From Flavobacterium sp. ALJ2 (GTDB lineage Bacteria > Bacteroidota > Bacteroidia > Flavobacteriales > Flavobacteriaceae), in the NCBI RefSeq assembly GCF_015594725.1, contig NZ_JADNRC010000004.1:1-64000 (forward strand): a DNA stretch of 64,000 nt. Reading direction: 5' to 3'. Below, one piece after another: positions 18,615 to 26,615 of the stretch. The stretch's first letter is position 1. Each line of letters opens with the position of its first letter. A program made the position numbers and the translations under genes. Below the pieces are notes generated by a model. It was not told the origin of the DNA. It made no database searches and saw only the letters and a list, made by a program, of their open reading frames with translations.

Positions 18615-20156
18615 ATGGCAAAACAAGACGATTTATTTAAGAATGTAGTTTCGCACGCAAAAGAGTACGGATTTATTTTTCCGTCAAGCGAAATATACGA
18701 TGGTTTAAGTGCGGTATATGATTATGCGCAAAACGGAGTAGAATTAAAGAAAAATATCCGTGAATATTGGTGGAAATCAATGGTTCAAATGAATGAGAAT
18801 ATTGTAGGTTTAGATGCCGCGATATTAATGCATCCAACAACTTGGAAAGCTTCAGGACACGTTGATGCCTTTAATGATCCATTAATAGATAATAAAGATT
18901 CTAAAAAAAGATATAGAGCAGATGTTCTAGTAGAAGATTATGCAGAAAAACTAAATCTAAAAGCTAAAAAAGAAATCGAAAAAGCGAAAGCTCGTTTTGG
19001 AGATGCATTCAATGAGCAGGAATTTGTAACAACAAATGCCAGAGTAATTGAATATTTAGCAAAAGAAAAAGAAATTAGAGAACGTTTAGGACGCTCTTTA
19101 GGCAATGGAGATTTAGAAGATGTTAAAGCTTTAATCGAAGAACTAGAAATTGCAGATCCTGAAACTGGATCCAGAAACTGGACTGATGTAAAGCAATTCA
19201 ACTTGATGTTTGGTACAAAACTAGGAGCTTCAGCAGATTCAGCTATGGACTTATATTTGCGTCCGGAAACAGCTCAAGGTATTTTTGTGAATTTCTTGAA
19301 TGTACAAAAATCTGGGCGAATGAAAGTTCCATTTGGAATCGCACAAACAGGAAAAGCGTTTAGAAATGAAATTGTTGCAAGACAATTTATTTTCCGTATG
19401 CGTGAATTCGAACAAATGGAGATGCAATTTTTTGTGCGTCCAGGAGAAGAAATGCAATGGTATGAGCACTGGAAAACAACACGTTTAAACTGGCACTTAT
19501 CTTTAGGACTAGGGAAAGAAAATTACCGTTTTCATGATCACGAAAAGTTAGCACATTATGCTAATGCAGCTACGGATATAGAGTTTAATTTTCCTTTTGG
19601 ATTTAAAGAATTAGAAGGAATACATTCTCGTACTGATTTTGATTTAAAAGCACACGAACAATTCTCGGGTAGAAAATTACAGTATTTTGATACTGAATTA
19701 AATCAAAATTATGTTCCTTATGTAGTAGAAACTTCAGTAGGGTTAGACAGAATGTTCTTGGCGATTTTTGCTACCTCATTAAAAGAAGAAGAACTTGAGG
19801 ATGGTTCAATAAGAACAGTTTTGAAATTACCAGCAGTTTTAGCTCCAACAAAAGCAGCAGTTTTACCATTAGTAAAGAAAGATGGTTTACCAGATATCTC
19901 TAAAAAAATAATAGAAGATTTAAAATGGGATTTCAATGTTGCTTATGATGAAAAAGATGCAGTAGGAAGACGTTACAGGAGACAAGATGCTCTGGGGACT
20001 CCTTTTTGTATTACTGTAGATCATCAAACTATCGAGGATCAAACAGTAACAATTCGTCATAGAGATACGATGAAACAGGATCGTGTTGCTATAGCCGATT
20101 TGAGATCGATTATAGAAAATGAAGTTTCGATGAAAAACTGGTTGATGAAAATGTAA
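18615..20156 (+). CDS. glyS: Glycyl-tRNA synthetase (single-chain, class II)
   Basis: This 513-residue homodimeric-type GlyRS charges tRNA-Gly. Class II motifs are present: motif 2 around GIAQTGKAFRNEI and RMREFEQMEMQFF, and motif 3 around VVETSVGLDRMFLAI. The anticodon-binding domain is at the C-terminus (PTKAAVLPLVKKDGLPD onward). The length is normal for the eukaryote-like/Bacteroidota type. It is a single-gene unit divergent from comF, with a clear terminator. Confidence 0.97.
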   Translation: MAKQDDLFKNVVSHAKEYGFIFPSSEIYDGLSAVYDYAQNGVELKKNIREYWWKSMVQMNENIVGLDAAILMHPTTWKASGHVDAFNDPLIDNKDSKKRYRADVLVEDYAEKLNLKAKKEIEKAKARFGDAFNEQEFVTTNARVIEYLAKEKEIRERLGRSLGNGDLEDVKALIEELEIADPETGSRNWTDVKQFNLMFGTKLGASADSAMDLYLRPETAQGIFVNFLNVQKSGRMKVPFGIAQTGKAFRNEIVARQFIFRMREFEQMEMQFFVRPGEEMQWYEHWKTTRLNWHLSLGLGKENYRFHDHEKLAHYANAATDIEFNFPFGFKELEGIHSRTDFDLKAHEQFSGRKLQYFDTELNQNYVPYVVETSVGLDRMFLAIFATSLKEEELEDGSIRTVLKLPAVLAPTKAAVLPLVKKDGLPDISKKIIEDLKWDFNVAYDEKDAVGRRYRRQDALGTPFCITVDHQTIEDQTVTIRHRDTMKQDRVAIADLRSIIENEVSMKNWLMKM

Positions 20157-20207
20157 GTATAATGTATTGTTTTTACACAGTTATGTGTATTCCAATAAGT
20201 TAAATAT

Positions 20208-20239
20208 AAAAAAAGCTTCTCATTTGAGAAGCTTTTTTT
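20208..20239 (+). terminator. Terminator of glyS
   Basis: The stem AAAAAAAGCTTCTC (20208-20221) with GAGAAGCTTTTTTT (20226-20239) has a short loop and lies 52 bases after the stop. Confidence 0.85.
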
Positions 20240-20307
20240 GTTTATAATGTTTTTGTACTTCTAATATAGAAAATAAGAATAATAAATTTAGCTGGATTTT
20301 ATTTTAC

Positions 20308-20337
20308 GTATTTCGTCGGATATATTTGTATTTCGTC
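20308..20337 (+). promoter_or_regulatory. Paired direct repeat, candidate LytTR binding site
   Basis: GTATTTCGTC occurs at 20308-20317 and again at 20328-20337, a 20-base period (two helical turns). LytTR-type regulators bind pairs of ~10-base direct repeats spaced about two turns apart. The repeats flank a TATATTTG element and lie upstream of a LytTR regulator gene. Binding is inferred. Confidence 0.45.
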
Positions 20338-20525
20338 CTTATGTATTAACATTTGTTTAAAATGTATTAACAATAAAATGTTTAAAAAGAGGAAAGATGT
20401 AATTTTAATTGCTTAATTAAAACTAAAAATAAGATTTTGTTGTTTAAATTTTAGTGAAAGGAATGAGTTTAAATATAATTGTCAGTTCGCTTACTATTAA
20501 ATAATACCACTAATAAACAAAAGCA

Positions 20526-21341
20526 TTGAAAAATTATTTATACATTATTATTGATGATAATCAAGAAAGTGTTTTGAAAACCAAGGAAGTAGCCGATAGT
20601 TTTTCAGAACTAATTTTTGTCGCTAGTGCAAATACATATAAACAAGGATTAAATTTAGTTTTAGAACATAATCCGAATCTTATATTTCTTGAAATTGATC
20701 CCGAAGATAAGACAAGTAATCTCTCGTTAGTGTTTATTAATGAACTGTATCATTATTTACGGATTGTCCCTAAAATTATTATAACGACAACCAAAAAAGA
20801 TTTTGCGTTTGATGCAATTAAGTATGGGGTAATGGATTATTTGCTAAAACCACTTAAACGGACAGATTTGCTTAAAACTATTTTGAAACTCGATTTGCCT
20901 AATCATGAAGTAAACTTAATTAGTAATGAAACAGTAACAGATTTTAAAGGAACCCTAAAGGGAGATGCAATAGAATTACAAAAAATTAGTCAAGGGTTAA
21001 TGTTATGTGTTAAATCATATGGAGATTATCGTTATATTCAAGCAAAAGATATTACCTATATTCAAGCAGATAATAATTCTACCGATATTTATTTGAACAC
21101 TGGTGAAATGATAACGGCTTTTAAAACTTTAAAGTACTTTGAAGCTATTTTATTACATCCGTTCATACGCATACATAACAGTTACATCATTAACAGAAAC
21201 CACATAGCAAGAATACATACAGGAAATTCAGTATGTTACATAAAAAACTCTACAAAAAAGTTACCATTTTCTAAAACGTATAAAAGAAATGTAGAGATAA
21301 TAATTGCCGAATTTGCAAACGGAAACTATATAGAGGTCTAG
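20526..21341 (+). CDS. LytTR-family response regulator
   Basis: This 271-residue protein has an N-terminal receiver domain with the acidic pair D10-D11, phosphoacceptor D58 (FLEIDPED) and the lysine of YLLKPLKR. A C-terminal LytTR DNA-binding domain spans about residues 155-262 (SYGDYRYIQAKDITYIQADN, HPFIRIHNSYIINRNHI). The start is a TTG because no ATG precedes the receiver core. The nearby kinase is of the HisKA_3 type, which normally pairs with the NarL-like regulator at 23976, so the LytTR protein's partner kinase is uncertain. Gene order suggests it controls the small repeat protein just downstream. Confidence 0.88.
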   Translation: MKNYLYIIIDDNQESVLKTKEVADSFSELIFVASANTYKQGLNLVLEHNPNLIFLEIDPEDKTSNLSLVFINELYHYLRIVPKIIITTTKKDFAFDAIKYGVMDYLLKPLKRTDLLKTILKLDLPNHEVNLISNETVTDFKGTLKGDAIELQKISQGLMLCVKSYGDYRYIQAKDITYIQADNNSTDIYLNTGEMITAFKTLKYFEAILLHPFIRIHNSYIINRNHIARIHTGNSVCYIKNSTKKLPFSKTYKRNVEIIIAEFANGNYIEV

Positions 21342-21348
21342 CAACTAA

Positions 21349-21368
21349 GTATTTACACGTATTTGACC
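21349..21368 (+). promoter_or_regulatory. Adjacent GTATTT direct repeats upstream of the repeat-peptide gene
   Basis: GTATTTACAC (21349-21358) is followed directly by GTATTTGACC (21359-21368). Both resemble the GTATTTCGTC units upstream of the LytTR gene, but with a 10-base rather than 20-base period. Just downstream is a palindrome CTATCATTTGATAG (21377-21390). Possible regulator site; inferred. Confidence 0.3.
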
Positions 21369-21515
21369 TACGTACACTATCATTTGATAGCATTCCACCA
21401 TATATGTCTTTTTATCAAATTGAAAAGGGGATAACAGTACTAATTTTACACCATGATTTAGCAATAAGCGGTCATTTAAAATGTAAAAAAACACTAACAA
21501 TAAAATCCCCCAATC

Positions 21516-21830
21516 ATGAAAAAGTCATTCACAACAATCGCATTATTTTCTTTAGTATTAGTAGCAACTTCTTTTACTACTCAAGAAGTAGTAAACAGTA
21601 ATATAGATCCCATTGATGGTGGTGTATCTGTAGGAGGAGGAAGAAAACAAGATATCTATATTGCGCAATTATCATCAACTACTAATTACACACAACCTAT
21701 TGACGGTGGAGTATCTGTAGGAGGAGGAAGAAAACAAGATGTTTATAGAGCACAATTATCATCAACAGCTAACTACAATCAACCTATAGATGGTGGTGTT
21801 TCAGTTGGAGGAGGAAGAAAACAAGACTAG
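21516..21830 (+). CDS. Small exported protein of tandem 29-residue repeats (candidate peptide precursor)
   Basis: This 104-residue protein has a signal peptide (MKKSFTTIALFSLVLVATSF). After a short linker, PIDGGVSVGGGRKQD occurs three times identically, at residues 32-46, 61-75 and 90-104. The copies are separated by 14-residue spacers (IYIAQLSSTTNYTQ and VYRAQLSSTANYNQ). The protein ends exactly at the third copy. There is no Cys and no membrane segment beyond the signal. It sits between a LytTR regulator and a TPR sensor kinase and has its own terminator. I recognise no family. Identical cores with variable spacers recall multi-copy peptide precursors; a small repetitive surface protein is the alternative. 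Confidence 0.75.
   Translation: MKKSFTTIALFSLVLVATSFTTQEVVNSNIDPIDGGVSVGGGRKQDIYIAQLSSTTNYTQPIDGGVSVGGGRKQDVYRAQLSSTANYNQPIDGGVSVGGGRKQD
21609..21827 (+). repeat. 87-base in-frame tandem repeats within the small exported protein gene
   Basis: The units are 21609-21695, 21696-21782 and a partial 21783-21827. Each begins with the codons for PIDGGVSVGGGRKQD; the third stops after that core. Confidence 0.85.
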
Positions 21831-21854
21831 AATAAAAAAATTATATTTATAATT

Positions 21855-21885
21855 AAGGCTATCAATTTTTTGATAGCCTTTTTTT
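21855..21885 (+). terminator. Terminator after the repeat-peptide gene
   Basis: AAGGCTATCA (21855-21864) and TGATAGCCTT (21871-21880) form a perfect stem, followed by TTTTT. It separates the peptide gene from the kinase gene 44 bases on, so the two are probably expressed at different levels. Confidence 0.85.
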
Positions 21886-21928
21886 GTATGCATAGTTTTA
21901 CTATTTTTGATAAAACTCAAAAACAGTA

Positions 21929-23986
21929 TTGAAAAATAACTACCATATATTATTGTTATTATTTGTCGTCTTTTTTGGGTGTACCAAGAAAAATATGGTG
22001 GACAATAATCTGAATTCTTCAACAGATAGTCTACCAGTTTATTTATCATTGGCAAATGATGTTAATTTATCATTTAAGGAAAAACAAGATTATAATAAAA
22101 AAGCATTTGCCATAATTATAAATCAAAAAGACGATTCCCTTAATAAAGTAAATTTATTTAAAGTGGCTAATCGGTATTATAATATGAGCGATTGGTCGGC
22201 GTACAGAGAAACTTCAAGATTAATTTTAGAACGATCAAAAAGTAGCAATGACTCGATTCATTTGGCAAAAGCTTATACATATTTAGGGGATTATTATAGT
22301 TTTAAAACAGTTTCGGATAGTGCTTTTATGAATTATTTTAAAGCTGAAAAAATATATCTTCGGATAGATGATAAATACAATCTAGCAAAAACTTTTTTAA
22401 GTAAGGCAAATTTACAATTTAACGTAGGAGACCTTTTTGAGAGTGAAATAACGGTTTTTAAAGCTTTAAGGATTTTAAAGCAACAAAAAAACGTAAGTAA
22501 TTTGCTGTATGATTCATATAATCTTTTAGGAGTAATATATAATGAACAAGAAGAGTTTAATAAAGCCCTAGAGTTTCATAATAAAGCTTTAAGTACTCTT
22601 GATGATAAATTAATTGCCCCTGATCTTCAACTAAAAGCCACCTCACTTAATAATATAGGATTTGTTTATTTAAGTACATATAATTATAAACAGGCAAAAC
22701 AATCTTTTCAAAAAGGATTGGAACAAAAAAACTTATTTAAAGAAAAAACGGCATTATATGCTATGTTACTAGACAATTTAGCATATTCTAAATTTAAATT
22801 AAAAGAATCAGATGAGCTTCCGGGTCAGTTTTATCAGGCATTAAAGATAAGAGATAGTTTAAATCTAACTTCAGGAATAATACTAAATAAAATGCATCTA
22901 TCAGAGTATTTTTTTAATAAAAATGATACTTTAAAAGCGATACAATATTCTAAAGAGGCGCTTAGTTTATCTCGGAATTCAAATAGGTTGAGGAATATCT
23001 TAGATGCCCTAAGACAAATAGCTCTTGTAGATCCTGAAAAAGCATCGATTTATTCAAAAGAATATATTCAGATAAATGAAAAACTACAAAAAGAAGAAAG
23101 AAAAATGGGAGAGAAATTCTCTCGAATAGAATATGAAACAAATGAAATAAAAGATGAAAATACAAGTTTAAATATACAAAATAGAACTTTGATATATGTG
23201 TTTAGTATATGTACTTTATTAGGACTCTTCTTTTATGTTTATTTGACTCAAAAAGCCAAAAATAGAGAGTTGCTTTTTAAGCAACAGCAACAAATTGCTA
23301 ATGAAGATATTTATAATCTGATGATTTCGCAGCAAAACGCAATTGAAGCGATAAGGATTAAAGAGAAGAAAAAGGTAGCTCAGGATTTGCATGATGGAAT
23401 TTTGGGCAGAATGTTTGGGGTTAGAATAAGTTTAGATAGCTTGGATAAAATCAATGATACGACAGCAGCTGTAAAGCGAAAAAAATATTTATTAGATTTA
23501 AGAGAAATTGAACAAGATATTCGTGAAATTTCACATGATTTAAACAAAGAGAAATCTGAATTGATTAATAATTTTGTTGCAATTGTGGATAAGTTATTGG
23601 AGAATCAAAAAGCTGCTTTTGAGTCAAAATTAATTTCAAGTATCGATTCGAGTATTAGATGGGACTTGGTGAGTAACTCTATTAAAATAAATTTATACAG
23701 AATTATACAGGAAGCTTTGCAAAATTGTAATAAATATGCACACGCAAAAACAATAAAAATAGAGCTTAAAAATGAGGTAAATCATTTGTCTTTACTAATA
23801 AGTGATGATGGGGTAGGGTTTAATGTACATAGAACAAAAAAAGGAATTGGTTTGCAGAATATTTTTTATCGAACTAAAGAATGTAATGGAACTGTTGATA
23901 TAAAATCTAATAAAGTAGATGGAACAATTATAGTAATTAAAATTCCGATTGATCAAAAAATAAACCTACAGAACGATGACAATTGA
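21929..23986 (+). CDS. TPR-containing sensor histidine kinase (HisKA_3 type)
   Basis: This 685-residue protein starts at a TTG followed by a lipoprotein-like signal (LLLLFVVFFGC, Cys 18). Residues about 60-380 are tetratricopeptide repeats, predicted periplasmic. A single membrane helix spans about 421-441 (LIYVFSICTLLGLFFYVYL). The cytoplasmic part has a HisKA_3 helix with H488 in AQDLHDGILGRMFGVR and a HATPase domain (QEALQNCNKYAHA, ISDDGVGF, KKGIGLQNI). TPR domains commonly bind peptides, and an exported repeat protein is encoded just upstream. The gene overlaps the next response regulator by 11 bases, so those two form the cognate pair. Ligand binding is inferred. Confidence 0.9.
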   Translation: MKNNYHILLLLFVVFFGCTKKNMVDNNLNSSTDSLPVYLSLANDVNLSFKEKQDYNKKAFAIIINQKDDSLNKVNLFKVANRYYNMSDWSAYRETSRLILERSKSSNDSIHLAKAYTYLGDYYSFKTVSDSAFMNYFKAEKIYLRIDDKYNLAKTFLSKANLQFNVGDLFESEITVFKALRILKQQKNVSNLLYDSYNLLGVIYNEQEEFNKALEFHNKALSTLDDKLIAPDLQLKATSLNNIGFVYLSTYNYKQAKQSFQKGLEQKNLFKEKTALYAMLLDNLAYSKFKLKESDELPGQFYQALKIRDSLNLTSGIILNKMHLSEYFFNKNDTLKAIQYSKEALSLSRNSNRLRNILDALRQIALVDPEKASIYSKEYIQINEKLQKEERKMGEKFSRIEYETNEIKDENTSLNIQNRTLIYVFSICTLLGLFFYVYLTQKAKNRELLFKQQQQIANEDIYNLMISQQNAIEAIRIKEKKKVAQDLHDGILGRMFGVRISLDSLDKINDTTAAVKRKKYLLDLREIEQDIREISHDLNKEKSELINNFVAIVDKLLENQKAAFESKLISSIDSSIRWDLVSNSIKINLYRIIQEALQNCNKYAHAKTIKIELKNEVNHLSLLISDDGVGFNVHRTKKGIGLQNIFYRTKECNGTVDIKSNKVDGTIIVIKIPIDQKINLQNDDN

Positions 23987-24668
23987 TAAAAATATTGATG
24001 GAATAATCAAAAATAATATACTAATAGTAGATGATCACCCTTTTATAATAGAAGGGTATAAAAATGCAATTACGAGATATAAGCCTAAGGAGTATGATTT
24101 CCTAATTACTCAGGCAAAAGATTGTAAGTCGGGTTATGAAATTATAACAGACCCAGCAATAACAAGTTTCGATATTGCGTTTTTAGATATCAGTATGCCA
24201 GTTTATGAAGAAAAGGAAATATATTCAGGAGAAGATTTAGCAAAGCTAATTATGGAGCATATGCCAAATTGTAAAATAATTTTGCTGACTATGTTTACTG
24301 AGTTACTTAAGATAAAGACAATCATTAGAACAATAAAGCCTAAAGGGCTAATTATAAAAAATGACTTGACATTTGATGAGTTACTTTTTGCTTTTGATAA
24401 AGTAATGAAAAACAATACTTATTACAGTCAATCGGTTATAGAAATGTTAGAAAAATCGCCAAAAGACTCCATAGAAATTGATCAGATTGATGAACAAATT
24501 CTTTTTCATTTATCTAAAGGAACCAAAATAGATGAAATTCCACATTATATTCCTATATCTCTAAAAGCAACGATAAGAAGAATAGATAACTTGAAAGGAT
24601 TATTAAACATAAATAGGGGAACAGGTGATGATTTAGTTGAGAAGGCTAGGATTAAGGGGCTTTTGTGA
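23976..24668 (+). CDS. NarL-like response regulator
   Basis: This 230-residue protein overlaps the kinase gene by 11 bases, indicating translational coupling. The receiver domain has ILIVDDHPFIIEGY at its start and phosphoacceptor D71 in FLDISMP. The C-terminal region (about residues 165-225) looks like a diverged helix-turn-helix (QILFHLSKGTKIDEIPHYI, then ISLKATIRRIDNLK), in the position of a LuxR/GerE domain but with weak resemblance to the consensus. Probable output partner of the TPR kinase; targets unknown. Confidence 0.85.
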   Translation: MTIDKNIDGIIKNNILIVDDHPFIIEGYKNAITRYKPKEYDFLITQAKDCKSGYEIITDPAITSFDIAFLDISMPVYEEKEIYSGEDLAKLIMEHMPNCKIILLTMFTELLKIKTIIRTIKPKGLIIKNDLTFDELLFAFDKVMKNNTYYSQSVIEMLEKSPKDSIEIDQIDEQILFHLSKGTKIDEIPHYIPISLKATIRRIDNLKGLLNINRGTGDDLVEKARIKGLL

Positions 24669-24690
24669 TAAACTATTTTAATAAAAACAG

Positions 24691-24720
24691 AAAAGACATC
24701 TACTTGAGATGTCTTTTTTT
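24691..24720 (+). terminator. Terminator of the kinase-regulator operon
   Basis: The stem AAAAGACATCT (24691-24701) with AGATGTCTTTT (24707-24717) has a 5-base loop and T-run. It lies between convergent genes and may also serve thiL. Confidence 0.8.
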
Positions 24721-24733
24721 ATAGGCGTAAGAA

Positions 24734-25780
24734 TTATTCGCTTAAAGCGTCCCATCCACGAGCTTTTAAAGCAATTTTCGTATTAGCACGTGTTACCAGG
24801 TGTATGCCTTCACTTTCTTGCGTCATATGACCAATAATTGAGAAGTTTGGGTTTGCTTTTATTTTTTCAAAATCTTCCATAGCGATAGTAAAAAGCAATT
24901 CATAATCTTCTCCACCATTTATAGCAACAGTGGTGCTGTCGATATTAAATTCTTCACAAACATTTATAAATTGTGGATCTAGTGGTAATTTGTCTTCGTA
25001 TAAATTACAGCCAACTTTAGATTGTTTACATAAATGAATAATTTCAGAAGATAATCCGTCTGAAATATCAATCATAGAGGTTGGTTTAATCTCAAGAGCA
25101 TGTAATAAAGTACGAATGTCTTTACGAGCTTCAGGTTTTAACTGACGCTCAATTAAATAGGTATAAGCATCTAGATCGGGTTGAGAATTAGGATTTACCT
25201 GAAAAACTTGCTTCTCTCTTTCTAAAACTTGTAAGCCCATATAGGCAGCTCCAATATCGCCAGTAACAACTAACAAGTCAGTTTGTTTGGCGCCATTTCT
25301 ATACACAATTTCATTTTCATCGGCTTCACCAATAGCAGTAATGCTAATAATCAATCCTTTTTGAGACGAGGTAGTATCACCACCAATTACATCTACATTA
25401 TATTCCTTGGCAGCATGTGTAATACCTGCAAATAACTCTTCTAGGGCTTCTAGAGGGAAGCGATTAGAAACAGCAACAGAAACAGTTATCTGTGTTGGCT
25501 TGGCATTCATAGCACAAATATCAGAGATGTTTACTACTACAGCTTTGTAGCCTAAATGTTTTAAAGGCATATAAGCCAAGTCAAAATGCACACCTTCGAT
25601 TAATAAATCGGTAGAAACAACAACTTTTTTGTCTTTAAAATCTAATACAGCTGCATCATCGCCGATACTTTTTAAAGTAGATTCCTGAGTAACATCAAAG
25701 TTTCGTGTTAAGTGCTCAATTAGTCCAAATTCGCCTAATTGTGCTATGCTGGTACGTTGTGGGTTTTTATCTTCAATCAT
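24734..25780 (-). CDS. thiL: Thiamine-monophosphate kinase
   Basis: This 348-residue PurM/ThiL-fold enzyme phosphorylates thiamine monophosphate to the diphosphate cofactor. The N-terminal SIGDDAAVLD and STDLLIEGVHFD motifs, the GGDTTSS motif (VDVIGGDTTSSQKG) and the later MIDISDGLSSEI and INGGEDYELLF motifs are intact. It is monocistronic here; no other thi gene is near. The length is normal. Confidence 0.96.
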   Translation of the reverse strand: MIEDKNPQRTSIAQLGEFGLIEHLTRNFDVTQESTLKSIGDDAAVLDFKDKKVVVSTDLLIEGVHFDLAYMPLKHLGYKAVVVNISDICAMNAKPTQITVSVAVSNRFPLEALEELFAGITHAAKEYNVDVIGGDTTSSQKGLIISITAIGEADENEIVYRNGAKQTDLLVVTGDIGAAYMGLQVLEREKQVFQVNPNSQPDLDAYTYLIERQLKPEARKDIRTLLHALEIKPTSMIDISDGLSSEIIHLCKQSKVGCNLYEDKLPLDPQFINVCEEFNIDSTTVAINGGEDYELLFTIAMEDFEKIKANPNFSIIGHMTQESEGIHLVTRANTKIALKARGWDALSE

Positions 25781-25808
25781 TTTGTTGAGGTGCTAAATTT
25801 CTAAGTTG

Positions 25809-25816
25809 CAAATGTA
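25809..25816 (-). promoter_or_regulatory. -7 element upstream of thiL
   Basis: The minus strand reads TACATTTG, 29 bases before the thiL ATG. Confidence 0.45.
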
Positions 25817-26019
25817 CAAAGTTGTAAAGGTTTTGTCTAATTAAAAAGAAGCCCATTTATTAGAGATGTTTATTTTAGATAAAATGAGGCTTGTTTCTTT
25901 AATTTTCACTTAAAAGTAAAACGTTTTAAGATGTGTTTATTTTTTAAGTGCTGTATTTAGTTGAAATATAAAGAGGTATGGTTTTTATGTTAAATATTTT
26001 TAAAAAATAAAATTACTAC

Positions 26020-26035
26020 TGACAAACTGTTGTCA
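26020..26035. promoter_or_regulatory. Palindrome TGACAAACTGTTGTCA, candidate operator
   Basis: The half-sites TGACAA and TTGTCA are separated by ACTG. It ends 11 bases before the -7 element TACTTTTG of the DinB-like gene, so it covers the region between -33 and -7, a typical operator position. Confidence 0.5.
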
Positions 26036-26046
26036 CCAGCTCAATT

Positions 26047-26054
26047 TACTTTTG
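26047..26054 (+). promoter_or_regulatory. -7 element of the DinB-like gene
   Basis: TACTTTTG lies 31 bases before the ATG at 26086. Confidence 0.5.
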
Positions 26055-26085
26055 AAGGAATAAAAAAAATCAAACTTTTAAAATT

Positions 26086-26565
26086 ATGAAAACACTAGCA
26101 GCACAAGTTATTACTCCAGAAGATTTATTAAAGCATTGGCAAGGACATCGCGTATTAACACGTCATGTTATTGAAGCGTTTCCTGAAAAAGATTTTTTTG
26201 AATTTTCTATCGGAGGGATGCGTACTTTTTCTCAATTAGCAGATGAACTTTTGGCTATTGCAGCACCAGCGCTAAAAAATATTGTAGAAAGAGAGATCCA
26301 ACCTTATAAGGAAGGAGAAGAAAAATTGATTTTTAAAGCACAGTATCTTGAAAAATGGGACGAATCTACTGTCAAAATTAATCAGTATTGGGAAAAGCTT
26401 ATGATAGAGGACTTCAGTGAAAGCTTCAATTTATTTGGGCAATATGAGTCTCCAATTATTCAGAATATCTTATATTTTATAGATAATGAAGTACACCACA
26501 GAGGTCAGGGATATGTTTATTTACGGGCTTTAGGTATTGAGCCTCCTTTTTTCTGGGATAGATAA
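26086..26565 (+). CDS. DinB-family protein
   Basis: This 159-residue protein has the DinB/YfiT four-helix-bundle pattern. Putative metal ligands are His in LKHWQGHRVLTRH near the N-terminus and the HHRGQGYVYLRALG motif near the C-terminus. Members are metal-binding, often thiol-transferase-like; exact substrates are usually unknown. It is convergent with a WYL-type regulator and shares a terminator with it, and a palindrome sits in its promoter. Such DinB/WYL neighbours are common, so the regulator may control this gene. Confidence 0.85.
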   Translation: MKTLAAQVITPEDLLKHWQGHRVLTRHVIEAFPEKDFFEFSIGGMRTFSQLADELLAIAAPALKNIVEREIQPYKEGEEKLIFKAQYLEKWDESTVKINQYWEKLMIEDFSESFNLFGQYESPIIQNILYFIDNEVHHRGQGYVYLRALGIEPPFFWDR

Positions 26566-26572
26566 AATGATT

Positions 26573-26615
26573 AAAACTCCTAAAATAAGATAAAACTTGT
26601 TTTAGGAGTTTTTTT
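26573..26615. terminator. Bidirectional terminator between the DinB-like and WYL genes
   Basis: AAAACTCCTAAAA (26573-26585) pairs with TTTTAGGAGTTTT (26600-26612), with runs of T on both strands. Confidence 0.8.

Larger units (their letters stand above)
20157..20525. other. Intergenic region upstream of the LytTR regulator
   Basis: This 369-base spacer holds the glyS terminator and a pair of exact 10-base direct repeats (20308-20337) with a TATATTTG -7-like element between and overlapping them (20321-20328). About 190 bases of AT-rich sequence without clear signals precede the gene at 20526. Confidence 0.6.
25781..26085. other. Intergenic region between thiL and the DinB-like gene
   Basis: This 305-base divergent spacer holds the thiL -7 element (25809-25816), a short CTAAG-type repeat fragment (about 25792-25808), a 16-base palindrome (26020-26035) and a TACTTTTG element (26047-26054) for the + strand gene. 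The rest is AT-rich without obvious signals. Confidence 0.6.

Noticed and set aside
21404..21601. 65-codon frame overlapping the repeat-peptide gene
   Set aside because: It overlaps the signal-peptide gene in another frame, and the peptide gene has clear signal and repeat structure.
21609..21827. CRISPR-like reading of the tandem repeats
   Set aside because: The 87-base repeats are in frame, encode conserved protein cores and have no spacer-repeat architecture or cas genes.
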